From NCBI GenBank assembly GCA_900708905.1, contig CAADRB010000029.1, forward strand, positions 1,724,946 to 1,788,945: DNA of 64,000 bases. The letters run 5' to 3'. Below are positions 13,066-26,800 of this stretch, one piece after another; position 1 is the stretch's first letter; each line of letters starts with the position of its first letter. Source of the stretch: Hymenolepis diminuta. Taxonomy: Eukaryota; Platyhelminthes; Cestoda; Cyclophyllidea; Hymenolepididae. The translations under genes were made by a program, and so were the position numbers. The notes under the pieces are model-generated. The model had not been told where the DNA came from, made no database searches, and worked only from the letters and a program-made list of their open reading frames with translations.

Positions 13066-14803
13066 GCCGACATATACAGTGACCGCTACGCCATCGGTGA
13101 TATCAATGAATCCTATAGATTTTTCTTAAATAGGAAAAATTTTAGTTTGGGGATTGATCAAGTTATTTTTTTCCAATATTCATCAGACTCTTGTGGATTG
13201 CGTATCTTACCGGAAAACCGGTCATATCGTATGCAGAGTTTATAAGTAGAGATCAGTGAAAGCCCAACATCTTTTGCTCCCAAAAATAGAATTAGGTAGA
13301 AACTCCTTAAATCTGACTTTTTAATGTAATGCACTGGGTAAACAAACAAGGAAAAAACTAATTAAAGGATGTGCATATTGAAGTGGATATGTGAAAATCT
13401 ATACTAATTAAATTACAATTGCAACGAGATGCTTCTCTGCTGCTTTTAACCGACGTACTTCATTTTTGTTGATTAAAATATCGCATTAAAATTTTGTATT
13501 CACATGTTCATGTGTATTTTATGGGCACTGTTAATGGATACGTACTAGTTGGCTTCGCTCGATCTTATCTGCATGACCCTCAGATCTCAGTACCTCTTTG
13601 ATATAACCCGATTTTCTAACGTATTCGCCTACTAGTTAAGTAAAATAAACTCCTGCGTCTGCCATTTTTCTCATCGTTAGGAGAGAAAAGTGGGGCATTA
13701 AAATAGGCTGCCATTTTCGCTATTTTTTTCAGTTTTATTTATCCATTACCATTAGTCCGTTACCACCTAACCTATGTAGTTGCCGTTCTATGCGCACTGT
13801 TTTTTCTCACACTCTTATATGCATTGTTGTGTCTGTCCTGCCAGTACCCTGTTTTTCCTCCAGATAAGGGATCGAGTTAGTAATCACTCCTCTCTTTTTA
13901 TTGAGAAAGAACATTATATGGAAAATAAATTTCCTAAGAAGATGGTAGCTATATATTTGGGAAAAAAATAAAGGCGCAATTTTATGGTTTTTTGCGGAAT
14001 TCCTTATTTTCGTTTGATAATGCTGGTAATGAAAACCATGTCTCTGTCTTTATAACTCTGATGTTGCTTCGATAACGAATTTTATTTTGGCAAACAGTTT
14101 CAATCTTTCGGATGAAGAACTGAGAAATGCCAGTGGATTTTATATGTCCAATTTGTTAATGAGAAGCTTCGTTTCCTTAGAAAGATTTGTCATTCGACAC
14201 TTCCTTATGCTGTCGCCCATTTTCTCCACATTGACAGTCTTGAATAATAGGAACTATTACTTGGAAATGAAGAAGAATTGGTTTTTTTGTTTGAGATACT
14301 TATTACTATTTTTAAAAAATGAGATCTGTTTTATATCGACTCAGAATCGATGACAAAACATGGTTTTTGGATAACCAGACTTCTGAATAGATCTGAAGAG
14401 ATTTAATTTTACTACTTGTGAAAGAAGCGGAATAGTCTTACAATATTTTATCATGGCAGAATTAAGAAAAAGGAAAATTCGAAGTCAATCTGTCTGATTA
14501 GTTCGTGTTTTCATGTCTTTTAAATGTAGACAGTCGGTTTCCCTTCCAATAGTCTATATCAACCAGATATCAGCAATTTATCGAGTTAAGTTTTCAATAC
14601 GTTAATCTTGGTGCATAACGGGATTTATTGGGTAGAAAAATACCTACAAAAATCAAATTTATTTGGCTTATTGCTAAGCGTTTCAAATGATAAATGCTCA
14701 TAAATAACCGGACATCAACAATCGGAAGGTCTTGTAATCTTTTTTGATCATTTTTCTTCTGCATTTTTTACCTACTAATCTAATATCTTTTGTTTCGCTT
14801 CAG

Positions 14804-14891
14804 AAATTTCGATGAAGTCGCGCTGAACTTCCTCATTCGAGCTCTCTGCTGTCTGGCTACGGAGTCCTCAGAAGTCGCGAATTCAAGTCGA
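14804..14891 (+). CDS. MON2: MON2 exon 1 of those seen (residues 1-29)
   Basis: The acceptor is tttcgcttcag and the donor is gtaagt. The exon begins with one base finishing a split codon, then reads [20 protein letters not shown], matching the MON2 block that in vertebrates reads LDDVxLHHLIxALCxLS. It ends in phase 0. Confidence 0.88.
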
Positions 14892-17800
14892 GTAAGTTAC
14901 GGGTTTTATTTTTTTAATTATTGGTTTATCATCTGTCGTAGAAGCGTCATTTGTCATGTCTTGTCATATTGTAGTTTAGATATCACACATTTTCTACATA
15001 ACTTTCCTCTCCTGACGAGATTTAGAAGCACGGTAATTTATTACGTTACATTGTAGTGGGAAATTCCGATGAAACATTCAGATGTACTTGGCACTGGATG
15101 GAAACCTTCTTTAATACTATTATTGCCGTTACTATTTATCTCTCTCTATCAGACAAGCCCATTACTCGTCGGCTCTTTGTGTAAATTGTCTGCTGGTAGT
15201 TTGTCTGTTGCTGGCACACATATTCCGGCATGATAGTTTGTAGGCTGCAATTATCTAATTTCGGATATTATTTAGATCTCACTAAGCGGTCTCTAATTTA
15301 TGTTTTCTGTCACGAACTCGTTAATTAATATATTTAGAATATATAACTTTTACAAGGTTATCATACGTTTTGTTATCCTATAGTTAAAATACTTTTTAAA
15401 CATCCCAGACCCATTGAAAGAAGTGTTCACAGCACCTCCTTCTAATTAATAAACTCGCATTTTACCACCAATCTCGTTAAACAGTGCGGTTGGTTATCCA
15501 AATCACTGAATGTGCACCGGTAGGTACCGGTCTCGTGATATCTGACGTGTACCGTGTTTCTATGTTTATTGTAATCCGCCTGCCAGTCTAGGTTTATATG
15601 TGTCACTCGATCACCGCATTGTTTGCGCTGAGTACCACTGAAGTCGAGTCAAGAAGTGATTGAGATATTAGATCTTTTCCATTCCATGTGAAATACTAAT
15701 TATACGGAGCAAATGTTACCATCCTATTGGGCTATCTTAAACCAAGCTCATTGATGCTTCTGACCGTCAGAAGACACCATACATTACGAGCGTATGTAAA
15801 CAAGTTCGGGGTGGGAATAAGTGTTCAGGGCTGGAGGAAAGAACAAGACGCTATCACCATAAAATGTTGTTGGTTTATTTTTTCTCTCACCTGACTCAGG
15901 AAGTTGTCGAATTTGCCTTAAATAAATACCTATTTAACATATATTGGGTAACTTCCCTCTGTAAGTGCACATTTCAGACGAAATTATGTCTCTCTCAGCC
16001 TACCAAAAGGCGAAATAGAGAGAAAATGAGAAACTGCGCCTCACTTCAGTCCCGATTTTGGCATGAAATGTGTTTGATTCTGTTGCACTCCAGAACATTC
16101 CATGACTGCATTTCTAGTTCTTCACATAATCATGTAATGGGATCAAGCTACTGTTAAGGCTAGGCAAGCACAATGTCTAAACCAGCATTCCAAGAATTGA
16201 GAGTAGGCCAAATTGTATTTTACTACGGCAGTTAAAATCCGAGAAAGTGAGAAAAGCAAAGATCATGAGATAGGAAAGAATGACAACGAAGCAGAGAGCG
16301 TGAGAACAAAGCGTTCGCACCGGATATCTTTGATGCGGCTTATGCGAGTCAGGGACGAATAAAAATTGGCAATCGGCTTTAGAGACATGGGGATGAAATG
16401 GAATGATTAAATTGGGTTTGTACAAGCACCTGAACACGGAAATAATATCGTATAAGACGATTTAAATTAGCACTTGGTTGGAAAACTAATTTAAGAATTG
16501 TATGGCGATTATCCTTAAACAGTATTGGTCTCCAGTCATATCATAATTAGAACCTTTATCAACATGTAGGGATACCGTGAAACGCGGGCCTCTAATATTA
16601 TCAAATGATCTCTGTTGCCTAACTTCTTGACTTGGATTGGTAGGGGTCACCTGAACTTAGCATGAATCAATTAACACTTCCATTAATTCTTAAAATATCT
16701 CTAAAATTTATTTACTCTCTGTCTCTTCTATCTATTTGTGCATTTCCTACTGATTTGAAAATCGACCTGCGAATGAGTTTTATGTTTTATCTATTTAAAG
16801 TATTCTGACTTGCTTCCTATGTTTGCAGAATTCTATTTGTATCTGATTCATGCAATCTCTGAAAATATCTCACCGCAATATAAACTGCGGAATTGAGATA
16901 ATAAGTCACTCTATTTTATGATAGGGTCGAGACATGCTAGAATATTAAAAAAGCCTCACTTTATCTAACTCCTCATTTCATTAGATGGTCCATTTATAGA
17001 TAATAGAAACGATACCTTGCCTCATGACGTAACAGTATAAAGTTCAAACTTCAAGATATGACCAGTATGACCCAGTATTAGTGCATTCTCATGAAGTTTA
17101 GAGCTTATTAACCAGTAAATTGGATTGAGTTGCTGGTTAAGCCTTCTATTTGAAACCGTACTAGTATCCAACTTTTGGGCATATCATGTTTAGATGTCAT
17201 ACTATTCGAGCTTGCACTTTTCAGACGTCTCTCTACATTAGATAGTATATCAGAACCTGCTATCTTGACTTTGGGTCGTTTGCATATTAATCAATGTGCA
17301 TGCCTGCTAAATCAGAGGTCTTCATCGGTCCACACTCAATGAGTGGAATAGCCAACTGCATTGATTGTGCTCCTTTGTAAAACCTGTGTTGAAAATGCTT
17401 GATAGTGAGTATTAAGTTCTATATTCTTTCAATTCAATTAAATCCATCCAATCGCAGAGTAGGCAATTTCATTTTGAGTGGTTTGATGGTATAATTAAAT
17501 TTAAATGAGGCTAATTTGTCCCAGCGACTGCGTTCTTGCTAATTCTCTTGATACGAGTGTCTCTATTCGAAGATATTCCATAACATACGCTCTGTTGGCA
17601 TTCAGACTATTTGTCAAGATAATCTGACCTTGTTGTCATCGACCCAAGGATAAATCACAGACACAGGTGAGGGACATATTTCAGATCAGTCCATAGGTTT
17701 TTACTTATTAACTCTATCTATTTCTGCGCCACAGTAGTATTTCGTATCGATCCATTAAGCAACACTTTCGTTCTCTTTGTATTAACAATTTATTCATTCT

Positions 17801-20800
17801 GGGCTCTTTCCTTACGCTTTCTTACAAGAGGATATTATATTCCCTTAAAATATTTTTTCTCAAAGTAATGACTAACTTTTCTCCAATTTGTTATGGTATG
17901 TGATCTACAGTGGAGAAAATTTGCATGGACTTCAATCTCACCTTGTTGAAATAAATCGGGTAGGCAGGACAGTACGCAATAAGTTGGGAGGTCATTTAAA
18001 GTTTATTGACTAGAGGATTAAACATGCGTGTATTCGTCCATGGTTGTCGCTCGAATGTCCTATCTTTGATATGTATATACGTAAAGATTGACTGTTGAAG
18101 TGTTAGTGTTGTCATGGTATGGAAATCCACACAATCTGAACACATAATTGATCATCATTGGCGAAGCAAATTTTTTTTTAATTAAGAATTACATTCAAGT
18201 GGAACGGCAAAATTTGTTAAAATATTAATTTGTGATGAGTTCAAGAGGAAAGATAATTCGTATGATTAACTCCTCTAGATATCGCAACCTGAGTGTATTA
18301 GCTCACATCAACAAAATGCATGTCGTTTAAATATCCATGCAAGTATTACTCTGAAAAATATACTGAAATGTGATCTAATCAAGACATGTTATCTCAGAGG
18401 TTTTTCTTGATTGCCCTCAATACCTTTCAATTATGACCAGGGATCATTTAATAATTATGGTCGACGACCACCTTTACGTATTCACGTTTATTTTTAACTG
18501 AATAATTTGGATATATTTTTTTTTACTTATCTATAGGATCCCAGTCATTTTTCAACAGTGAAATTAGCTGAAGTTGGACTGGCAAACCTTCATCGATTGG
18601 ACATTTGGTGGAAGACTATAAACGATCAACTTCTGAGTGTGAGTTATTCGTTATTTTCTCTTTTAAAGTTGCTATCGTATGCTCCTCAAAGGTGCTTATG
18701 GGCACTTTTATTTCAATTCGATCACTTTCGGGTGATAGGGTTATTTGGATAATAATTTTCTTGGTGTATTTAATGGATCTCCTCTTCTAGCTCTCACTCT
18801 CTTTAAATTGAACTCACTTTGGTCTGCTATCGTCTAATAAATAGAAGTCAAAATTGGTCAGCGTACTTTTAAAAATCCAGACCATCTTTTGTTGTAAATA
18901 GTGGTCTGGTTGTTTATCCTCCAATTATCATATACTCCATTGTGGTTAGTTAAACCCCATCTTTCTGATGAATTTTCCGATCTTAATATATCTGCGGTGG
19001 CACACAACTAGCACTTCTTCCTCATAGGAGGAGTCGCCCCTTCATTTTTACTTGGATCCATTATCAGAAGTGAAGAGGAGGATTAAGGGGAGGATTAAAA
19101 ATAGTACAATGCCTTGAATTTGACAGTATATGAGAGCATATCCTTCTTTCATTAATCCAAAGAGAGAATGTGACAGATTTGAAATTTTTAGTATACATGT
19201 ATATTAAGCGCAATAACTTGTGTAGGTTCAAAGTAATAATATCTATAATTGCTGAGGATAAATCAGTAGGTAAGACTGATGTGATGTAGTGAATTTTTAT
19301 TGTAGGGTGGTTAGTGTAGTTATCCGAATGAGCTAACACTGTGCTCTATTTAGCTAAGCTGGTATATCCTGTTAAGATGCCCTTAATTTAAATAAGAGAA
19401 GGAACACAGAGTGCCCTGATTTGGAACTTGTCACGCACATGAATTTCAAGTGTAGGAAGATTCAAATTGCATAATCCAAATGTGAATGATCGTATCGATA
19501 TTCTCATGCAAATATGTTTTGGCTTGTTGTAGAAAGTTTATTATAAGGTCTGGGCTCTGTCTTTAACTGAGAGAGCACGCGAGTGAGCAGTTCATCGTTA
19601 GTAGTTGTTGTGTGATATATGTGTTCTCCATAACTTTTCACGTCAGAATATGATCTCGACAGCCCATTTCTAGCTAATTTGGCTTTCTCATCCTCTCTTT
19701 TATTTTCTGAGTGATTGTTTCTACCAAATGAAGTTTTACCTTTGGTTAGTATGAATAAAATTTGTCTTCATCTTCTATCTCAAATGTCTGATGTTGATGG
19801 TTGTCTGAAAAATACATACTTAAATTCCTCGTTTAGTTCTAAGTAAAAAATTAATGCCATTAACTTTAGTACGCTTGGAAATTTAATTGTGAAAATCTTG
19901 TTGATCTTGGCATGACTAGTTTTGGTTTCATAGCAGTAGCGTTAGCATTTGTCAAGGCTGAGTTCATAAAACCAAGCGAGCATCTAGTTATTATTTTAAT
20001 AACCGTTGTTAAATTACTTGCATTTGTATTCACTGGTTTCGAGATAAATAACGTTAAACTTAATACTACTTAGGAAACTCTGTATTTGCCACTTTTTGTC
20101 TATTTTACGAAGTGATATAGTATTCTGTTGTTAAACATTATGTCTGGGAAAGTTTGTTTAACAGTGTCTGTAAGTTTCCCCAAAGTTTTTTGCAAAAAGA
20201 TACTTATGTACATGGGTGGTCTTGGTCTCGACATATCACATGTCTCACCGATGTTTAAACTTTTACTTCGGTTAGCTTAACAGATTTAAAGAAAAAAAAG
20301 GGTGTGAATGTATTGATCTTTATCAAGATTAATTTGACGAGTTCTTAGTAATTCAGTTAATTTGCATGTGTCATACGAAAATCCGTTTTTACACCCAATG
20401 CAAGCGGCAGGTTCCAGAGGTTCTCCCTTTTCCTTCCTCTCTCGCTACAAAGGTTTATTCAATCCTTAGCTTCTGCTGGCTTGTCCTCACTGTGTTACCC
20501 TTTTACGCTGCACGCAATAAACTCACAAACACAATATAGGGGTACTTTGGTCATTTTCAAATGAGTTTCAAAGACCCTTAATTTAAACCATAACTTTCAG
20601 ATTTTAACATTCCGATTTGTGAAACGTGGGATTAAGAAAGTACAAGCTAATACGAACCTTCGCTATCGAGAATTGATATCTGGTCAATTTTAAACCCAAT
20701 CATTCACACCTATAAGCTTTGTCCGAACAAAATAGCCTAATCTATCTCAAATCATGAAAGTTTTAAGGACATAAATAGATCGAGATGTGCCAATATCTTT

Positions 20801-23800
20801 CCAAATTCTCTTCCCGTCCCCTCGGTAAATGTCTCTTCTCATCCTGCGAACTCTACTTTCCTTTTCGAAGTAGTTTTTTTGATACTGACTTTTGATCGAG
20901 TATCCAAATGTTAATGATTCATCCGTCATTTCCACCGTTCTTTGCAGCACTTTGGCAAATTACTTGCTCCTTTAACAGATTATATTCTCCTCGTTAGTAT
21001 TCAAGTTGTACTCTCGTCAATTTCTCCTTTCTCTTCTTTCTGCTCTCATCTACACGGTCTGATTCATTGTCCTCAAATTGAATACATCAAAAATCACTAC
21101 GACCATAAGAATCTTTCTCTCACTGAATTCATACCTTTTAACATACAATTAACAATGGCCATTCACTTTCTTTCAAACACTATTAGGGCCCAAATAAGAA
21201 AAAAGAGTTAGGGTAGCTGTACCAGTGCTTTATATACTGAAATCGATTCGCTCTTTGTTTTAAAAATTCCTTATAATTAATTTTGGTCCCCCACCCGAAG
21301 AAATATACTTTCTAATATCTTACGGCTCTGAAATAATTCTGATAAAAAGTATGTGCCAGTTTTGTGTTTCGCATATAATTCCCTCCCTCTTTGAATATGT
21401 GTACAACATGGTAAAATCACTCCCTCTAAACTTTAGAGGCTTTTTCAACTCCGAAGGACATCTGAGGGCAATACGGTGGGTAGATCTAAAAAACGCTGAT
21501 TATCTTTTAGTTATAGCATTCATCAAATTAACAAAATTATATCCTATAAGTTTGATATATAGGTGAGTGTGTACTGCTGGACTAATAATAGAAGACTGTA
21601 TCGTTTGGTTTACCTTTTTTTCTATGAAACGAGTGCTGCAGTAGCGACATGGTGTATATGCTTATGTTCATTAACGCTTAATGATAATATATCCAATATC
21701 CAATAATATGCAATTTTTTAGTAATAACCGTCTTTGTTTAAGTGCGTTTCCTTTGATAGGTACCTTTTGGCTTTCATTAACCTCTTTGTTAAAGTAATCG
21801 TTTTTTCTAAAACCCCGCCTCAGCAGTACCATAGGCGTATCTTATTTGCCATCTTGCTGAAATTCACTCCCATTTTTTATAACTTTATTCATTCATTCAT
21901 ACATGCATACATATATACTTTTGAACTCTAAAATCTTAGACCAAAGATGCATTTCACTCTCTAATCTTTATAATGAATTTCATTTGTGTTTCACCTTTGA
22001 GCGCCTTAATTTCTATTAGACAGCTGAGAGAACATGAATAAAATGGAACCGGCAATTTTATTTGTTTAATACCACATTGGGAATATACATATGTCCATTT
22101 GGAGTGATTAAGAAATAATCGCATTTGGGGAGCTAGGTTACATAAGCCATCTTTCATTGAACAAATTCGAGGTATGGTTGGCCAAATAGGGTATTATCTT
22201 TGAGGTCGAAATACCTATGTTTAGTACAAATACAACGCAATTTTGCAAGTATTCAAATATTATGTCAATAATTTTTTAACGGTTGCATGAATTGTTATGC
22301 TATTGTCGGTTAGGACATTTTTTACTTAATTGCATTAATCTCCTTGTTTTCTATGTGAAAGCATAGTAAACCCATTGGATAAATTCAAGTGGCAATATTT
22401 TCTCCTGCCTTTACGCAAGCATTGGTTGGTTGCTCAAAATAATTTTAGAATAGTGACGAATAATTTCATTTTGCCCTGGAATTAAAATTACATTTAGATA
22501 AGCTGCGAAAATTCCAGTTGCTACCAACTTTTAATATTTAGTCGACTATCACCTTCTTCCTTTATAACTTGGTAATAATTGATTTTATTAAATGCTTGCT
22601 TAATTCGCTTGGTTATCTTTTTACTGAATGGTTCTTTCTGATATATATTTAAACTCTAAAACAGGTGAAGTGAAAGAGATATTATTTATTATAAAGGCTG
22701 AAAAAAGTCCTTGATTATAGATGGATTATGGGAGGTCATTCACTAAAGTCAAAGGTATTTTCAAAAAGGATTTTTAAAAGGTGCTATCATTATCGAATCG
22801 TGATGGTGTGCTGCCTATCTATTTAATCTTCTCTGACATCGTTTAGGTTCTGCGGATGAAAAACTTTCATTTCACACTGCCTAATTTAATTTCTTCATTG
22901 GTTCAAATCTAAATCCCTAATTTACGAAGGTGCGCTTTGCGACTGGTTATTTTGCTTTTATGAGAGAAAGCAGTCTAGAATCACCTTTTCTAAACGCTTT
23001 CGTTTTTCTACCTCCTTCTGTATCCTTAACAGTTTGATACATTATGCTCATAACTAAAAATGTAAGAATGTGAATTATATCCATTACTTAAAAAGTAGAC
23101 AAATTGACGAATCGGAAGGTTAAGTGAATCCACTTAATGATTTGATTTTATTTATTTCTTCAAAAATTTATTAATTATTTTACTGTCTCCCGATTTTAGA
23201 TTCTTTGTTATGAGTAATAACGAATAGTTTTATTTAGTTTTAAGATGTGGTGTCAAAGGCTAATTTAATTTTTAATTACTCAAAGGGTTTGGCTATTGTG
23301 ATCTGTGTTCTACTCTCTGCTTAATAACTTGTAATCGATAAGCTTCCATTCCGGCAAGCGGTAACGGTGTCTCTTAGCTTAGCAAGACTATTTCCTTCTT
23401 GATTTAGAAGGTTCAATGAATCATTATTAATCTTTTATAACGTCATAATGTGTGTTGTAGAGAATGAACACAAGACAGTATGTTGAGTTTGCGAGAACCG
23501 ATACATTTTCTATTGCTGTCAATCAAAATACATTTTTTTGTATCTGTCTTTATTTCCTCGCCTTAGTCATTTACGATCCTGATTGCCTTTAATAGATTAT
23601 TTCAAGCACATTCCATACAAATAGAAGCAATGCTTTCTCTAGCCTTTTGGATGTGGTATTTGTGTTCTTGTCGTTCCATAATTCTCAGGCATCGATGGTG
23701 TCAATGCGATTCCATATTTACTTTTTTCAATCTATTAATTTGCTATTTTGTTTGTGGAATTGACGAACAGAAATAACTTTAGTTATAAGGAGATGTCATT

Positions 23801-26800
23801 TTGTTTGTTGATTAAAGAGATTCGGGGTTTAATAAATCTGTTGACTCCTTCTTCTCAGTAGGTTTTGCGATTTTAAGTTTATTTTTTAAGGCTATTCAAA
23901 TGCATAAAAGTGTTCTCAAATAAGACAAATATTTTTCCAATCAGTTGGCCAATTTCATTACTTTTCTTCGAAATCTTGGCGAAGGTAAAAGCTCTTCTTT
24001 CGCACAACTGAATTATTCTTGTGAAAATGCGGCAGTTTACTTGAATTTTCTGAATAATTAAGTTTATAATTCTTTCTGCTTTTTTCAATAAATTTCTACA
24101 TGCTTGAGTTTTATATAGCGTCGAGTTTTTTTTCGTTATTATTATTAACTTATACTAATTAACAGCTCCGTAACTCTAAAAATAGGGATGAAACAGCCAT
24201 CCAACCTTTCAAACTTGATCAATATATGTGGGCCCATTCTTTTTTAATTGGACGAATATGAAGTGGACTGTGAAATATGGGATAATAGAAAAACGCAAGT
24301 AAACGCAAATGTTTGCCCTGTATACTAACATCTACTTCCATTTTCAACTTAACACTAGAATATCTCAAGGCGTAAAGTTTTAAGGACAAAAAGTTCCTAC
24401 CGCAACTGGAGTTATTTAGAAATCTTTGGTTCAAGGCTGAAATCCCTCTAATATTTTTTCTCCTACTATCAGTAAACATTGTGTTGTAAACTCCGTGTCT
24501 CTTGACCAAAATCATATCTTAATACAATCCTATTGCTCAAGCGTTATTTTAAATTCTTAAAATTAGGAGATGAAAATTATAACGAACCCATATTACGAAA
24601 AGACGATACCTCTGATAAGTGACTTCCGCGATTCTCTGCTTCTGTCTGTACCAATAGTAAAGACCACTAAGCACTTCCTGTGCACCCAATAACGTCCATC
24701 TGACGTGGCAGACATACATCTTAATCACTACGCCACTGATACGTAACAATGTAAATTCCCTTCCTTTCTACTATTTGCAAGCAAATGAAGTGTAACTGGC
24801 GCTCAGAGGAAAAAATATTTCATTGAACAAAAACGCCGGTTGGAACAAATCGACAATCAGATCAAATCGGTATCTCTGAGGAAACACGTGAACATGGAAG
24901 AAACAAAGGGTATCGTTATCATCTTTTGTGCACTTAATAAAAATTTCCCTTTCCGATTTGTTGGGTGAAGGGAAAGCAAGGCGTCTGTACAAGGTTTCTG
25001 TGTCTCTCTGCGTCTGTTTGTTAGATGTGATGGACAAAAACCGTTTCCACCTGCTGTTTGGTTTTGCGAATTTCTCGAGGGTCGTCTTCTTCACCGCTCT
25101 TCTTTCCTCGCTTGCATGTTCGGTAGATCAGATCCTCCATAATCAGTTCCTGGAAACTCTTCCTGAACTGTGCAGACATGGCGCAGTAGAGAATAAAATT
25201 AGTGGAAGCATTCAGAAGAACAAGAATATCTATCAGATCACCAATGGGTGCGTAGACTTTATAAGTGAAACAATCATCTGCTATCGCAGTCATTGTAATT
25301 AGCACACCTTGGGGAGCTTCTGTAATCACAAAGCTCACTACGACTGCTACTAGCATCACTGTAGTTCGATGGTTACTTCTTGATTCCCGTTTCTTCTGAG
25401 TCAGGTTTTGTTGATCTTTATTTCCATCTGCATCACCATTTGGTTTATCGCTCTTCCCCTCTTTTCGTGCATTCTGTGATCTGTGTTTTAAATTCAAGTA
25501 TCGTATTCTAGCCTTCTCCATAGCGACGAGAATGAGTGCAGTGAAGAAGGTAATTAGAATACTTGAGGCAAGTTTACTGAAACACCCATAGATGATAAAC
25601 TTAGCACGTTCGAGGTTATCAAGACCTTCCCCTACTGCAAACCAATAGTAATCCTCCGTACGATCTGATGGAAGTGTGGAAGAGTCAATTTTGCCCACAC
25701 GTTCCGTTGAAATGCACAGTACAAACATAACAGCACTGAGTATACTTGCGATGATGATTGTAAACTTAATGTGTTTGTAGAGAACTTGGCACTGGGGACG
25801 ATAGAGGACCCAGCTACGGAAGATGGCCAGCATCACGGTCATGATGGTGGAAAATATATGGGCAGCTATTGTAGTGAAGTTTGTGAAAAGGAGGAAGTAA
25901 ATTCCCGCTTGACCATGGGGTGTGGCTATGGGATCAGGACTGGTGATAAAGTGGAGATAGATATCTCTGCCACCGTAACCAAGCATTGTAACTGAGTCTG
26001 CTAGAGCAATAGAAGTGAGAAGAAGGTTAGTGGGACTCCGCATACGACTGTATGTGAGTACAACAGCGTTGAGGGCATTGGTAAGAATTCCAAGAAGGCA
26101 AATACTCAGGGAGAGGTAGGCATGGATGGTCCTATAGTGTTGGTCAAACGTATGCAATCCGGGATAATCTGTGCAGTGGGAGAGATCGGGATCAGGAGAT
26201 AGGTTGATAGTTTCATTTGACATTGCACTGAATTAATGAATGACTGAACTTAATCGCTCTCTCTTTAAACTGGGAGTCTCGTTGATTTAACTGGCTGATG
26301 ATTGGCCGATCCCTTCCTGTCCGCTAATTGGCCCGCGGCTATCCTACGAATCGGACAGAGGCTTAATTTTACTGTGTGATTCATTTAGGACTGAGTTCGT
26401 TAATAATGGCGTGCATTTTTAATAGATAGAAAGATGATAATTAGAAACGTATTACCCAATTTTAACACTATAGCTCCGTTTATTTTTAGCTGAGAATGTC
26501 TATCTTACTCTTAACACCGATATTGTAATTTTTTAAAATTGTTATTAAGTTTAATAATTTGCCTATAGTGTTAAGATTTTTGTGCTTTTCTATAGCAATT
26601 ATTTAAAAAATTTTTTTTAATGATATGTTTTTTTGCGCTATATTATTTACGTTTTCCATGTCCTTTTGATTATTTTTATTAATACCCACAAACATACAAA
26701 GGAATTACAATTTTTAATTGTGGGAAGCAACCAAAACCGGTTAACAGAAAATGGAATAGCTCACGTTCTAAAATTCAGGCTTCATGGATCGTCCGCTGGA

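Larger units (their letters stand above)
12081..14803. other. No gene recognised, probably MON2 intron
   Basis: It holds two SINE-like fragments in opposite orientations (12741-12930 and 13010-13065). The rest is AT-rich. Its end carries the pyrimidine tract and CAG acceptor of the first MON2 exon seen. Confidence 0.6.
14892..18536 (+). other. MON2 intron, 3.6 kb
   Basis: It begins gtaagt and ends in a T-rich tract plus ctatag. It has SINE-like and family 2 fragments near 17.1-17.4 kb and no coding sequence recognised. Confidence 0.8.

Noticed and set aside
14087..14353. An 88-codon frame just upstream of the first MON2 exon, considered as the preceding exon
   Set aside because: The fragment LSPIFSTLTVL only faintly recalls the expected MON2 segment, and no GT donor in the required phase follows it.
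24771..25302. Frames of 107 and 124 codons at the 3' end of the GPCR
   Set aside because: They overlap the well-supported receptor in other frames and show no domain.
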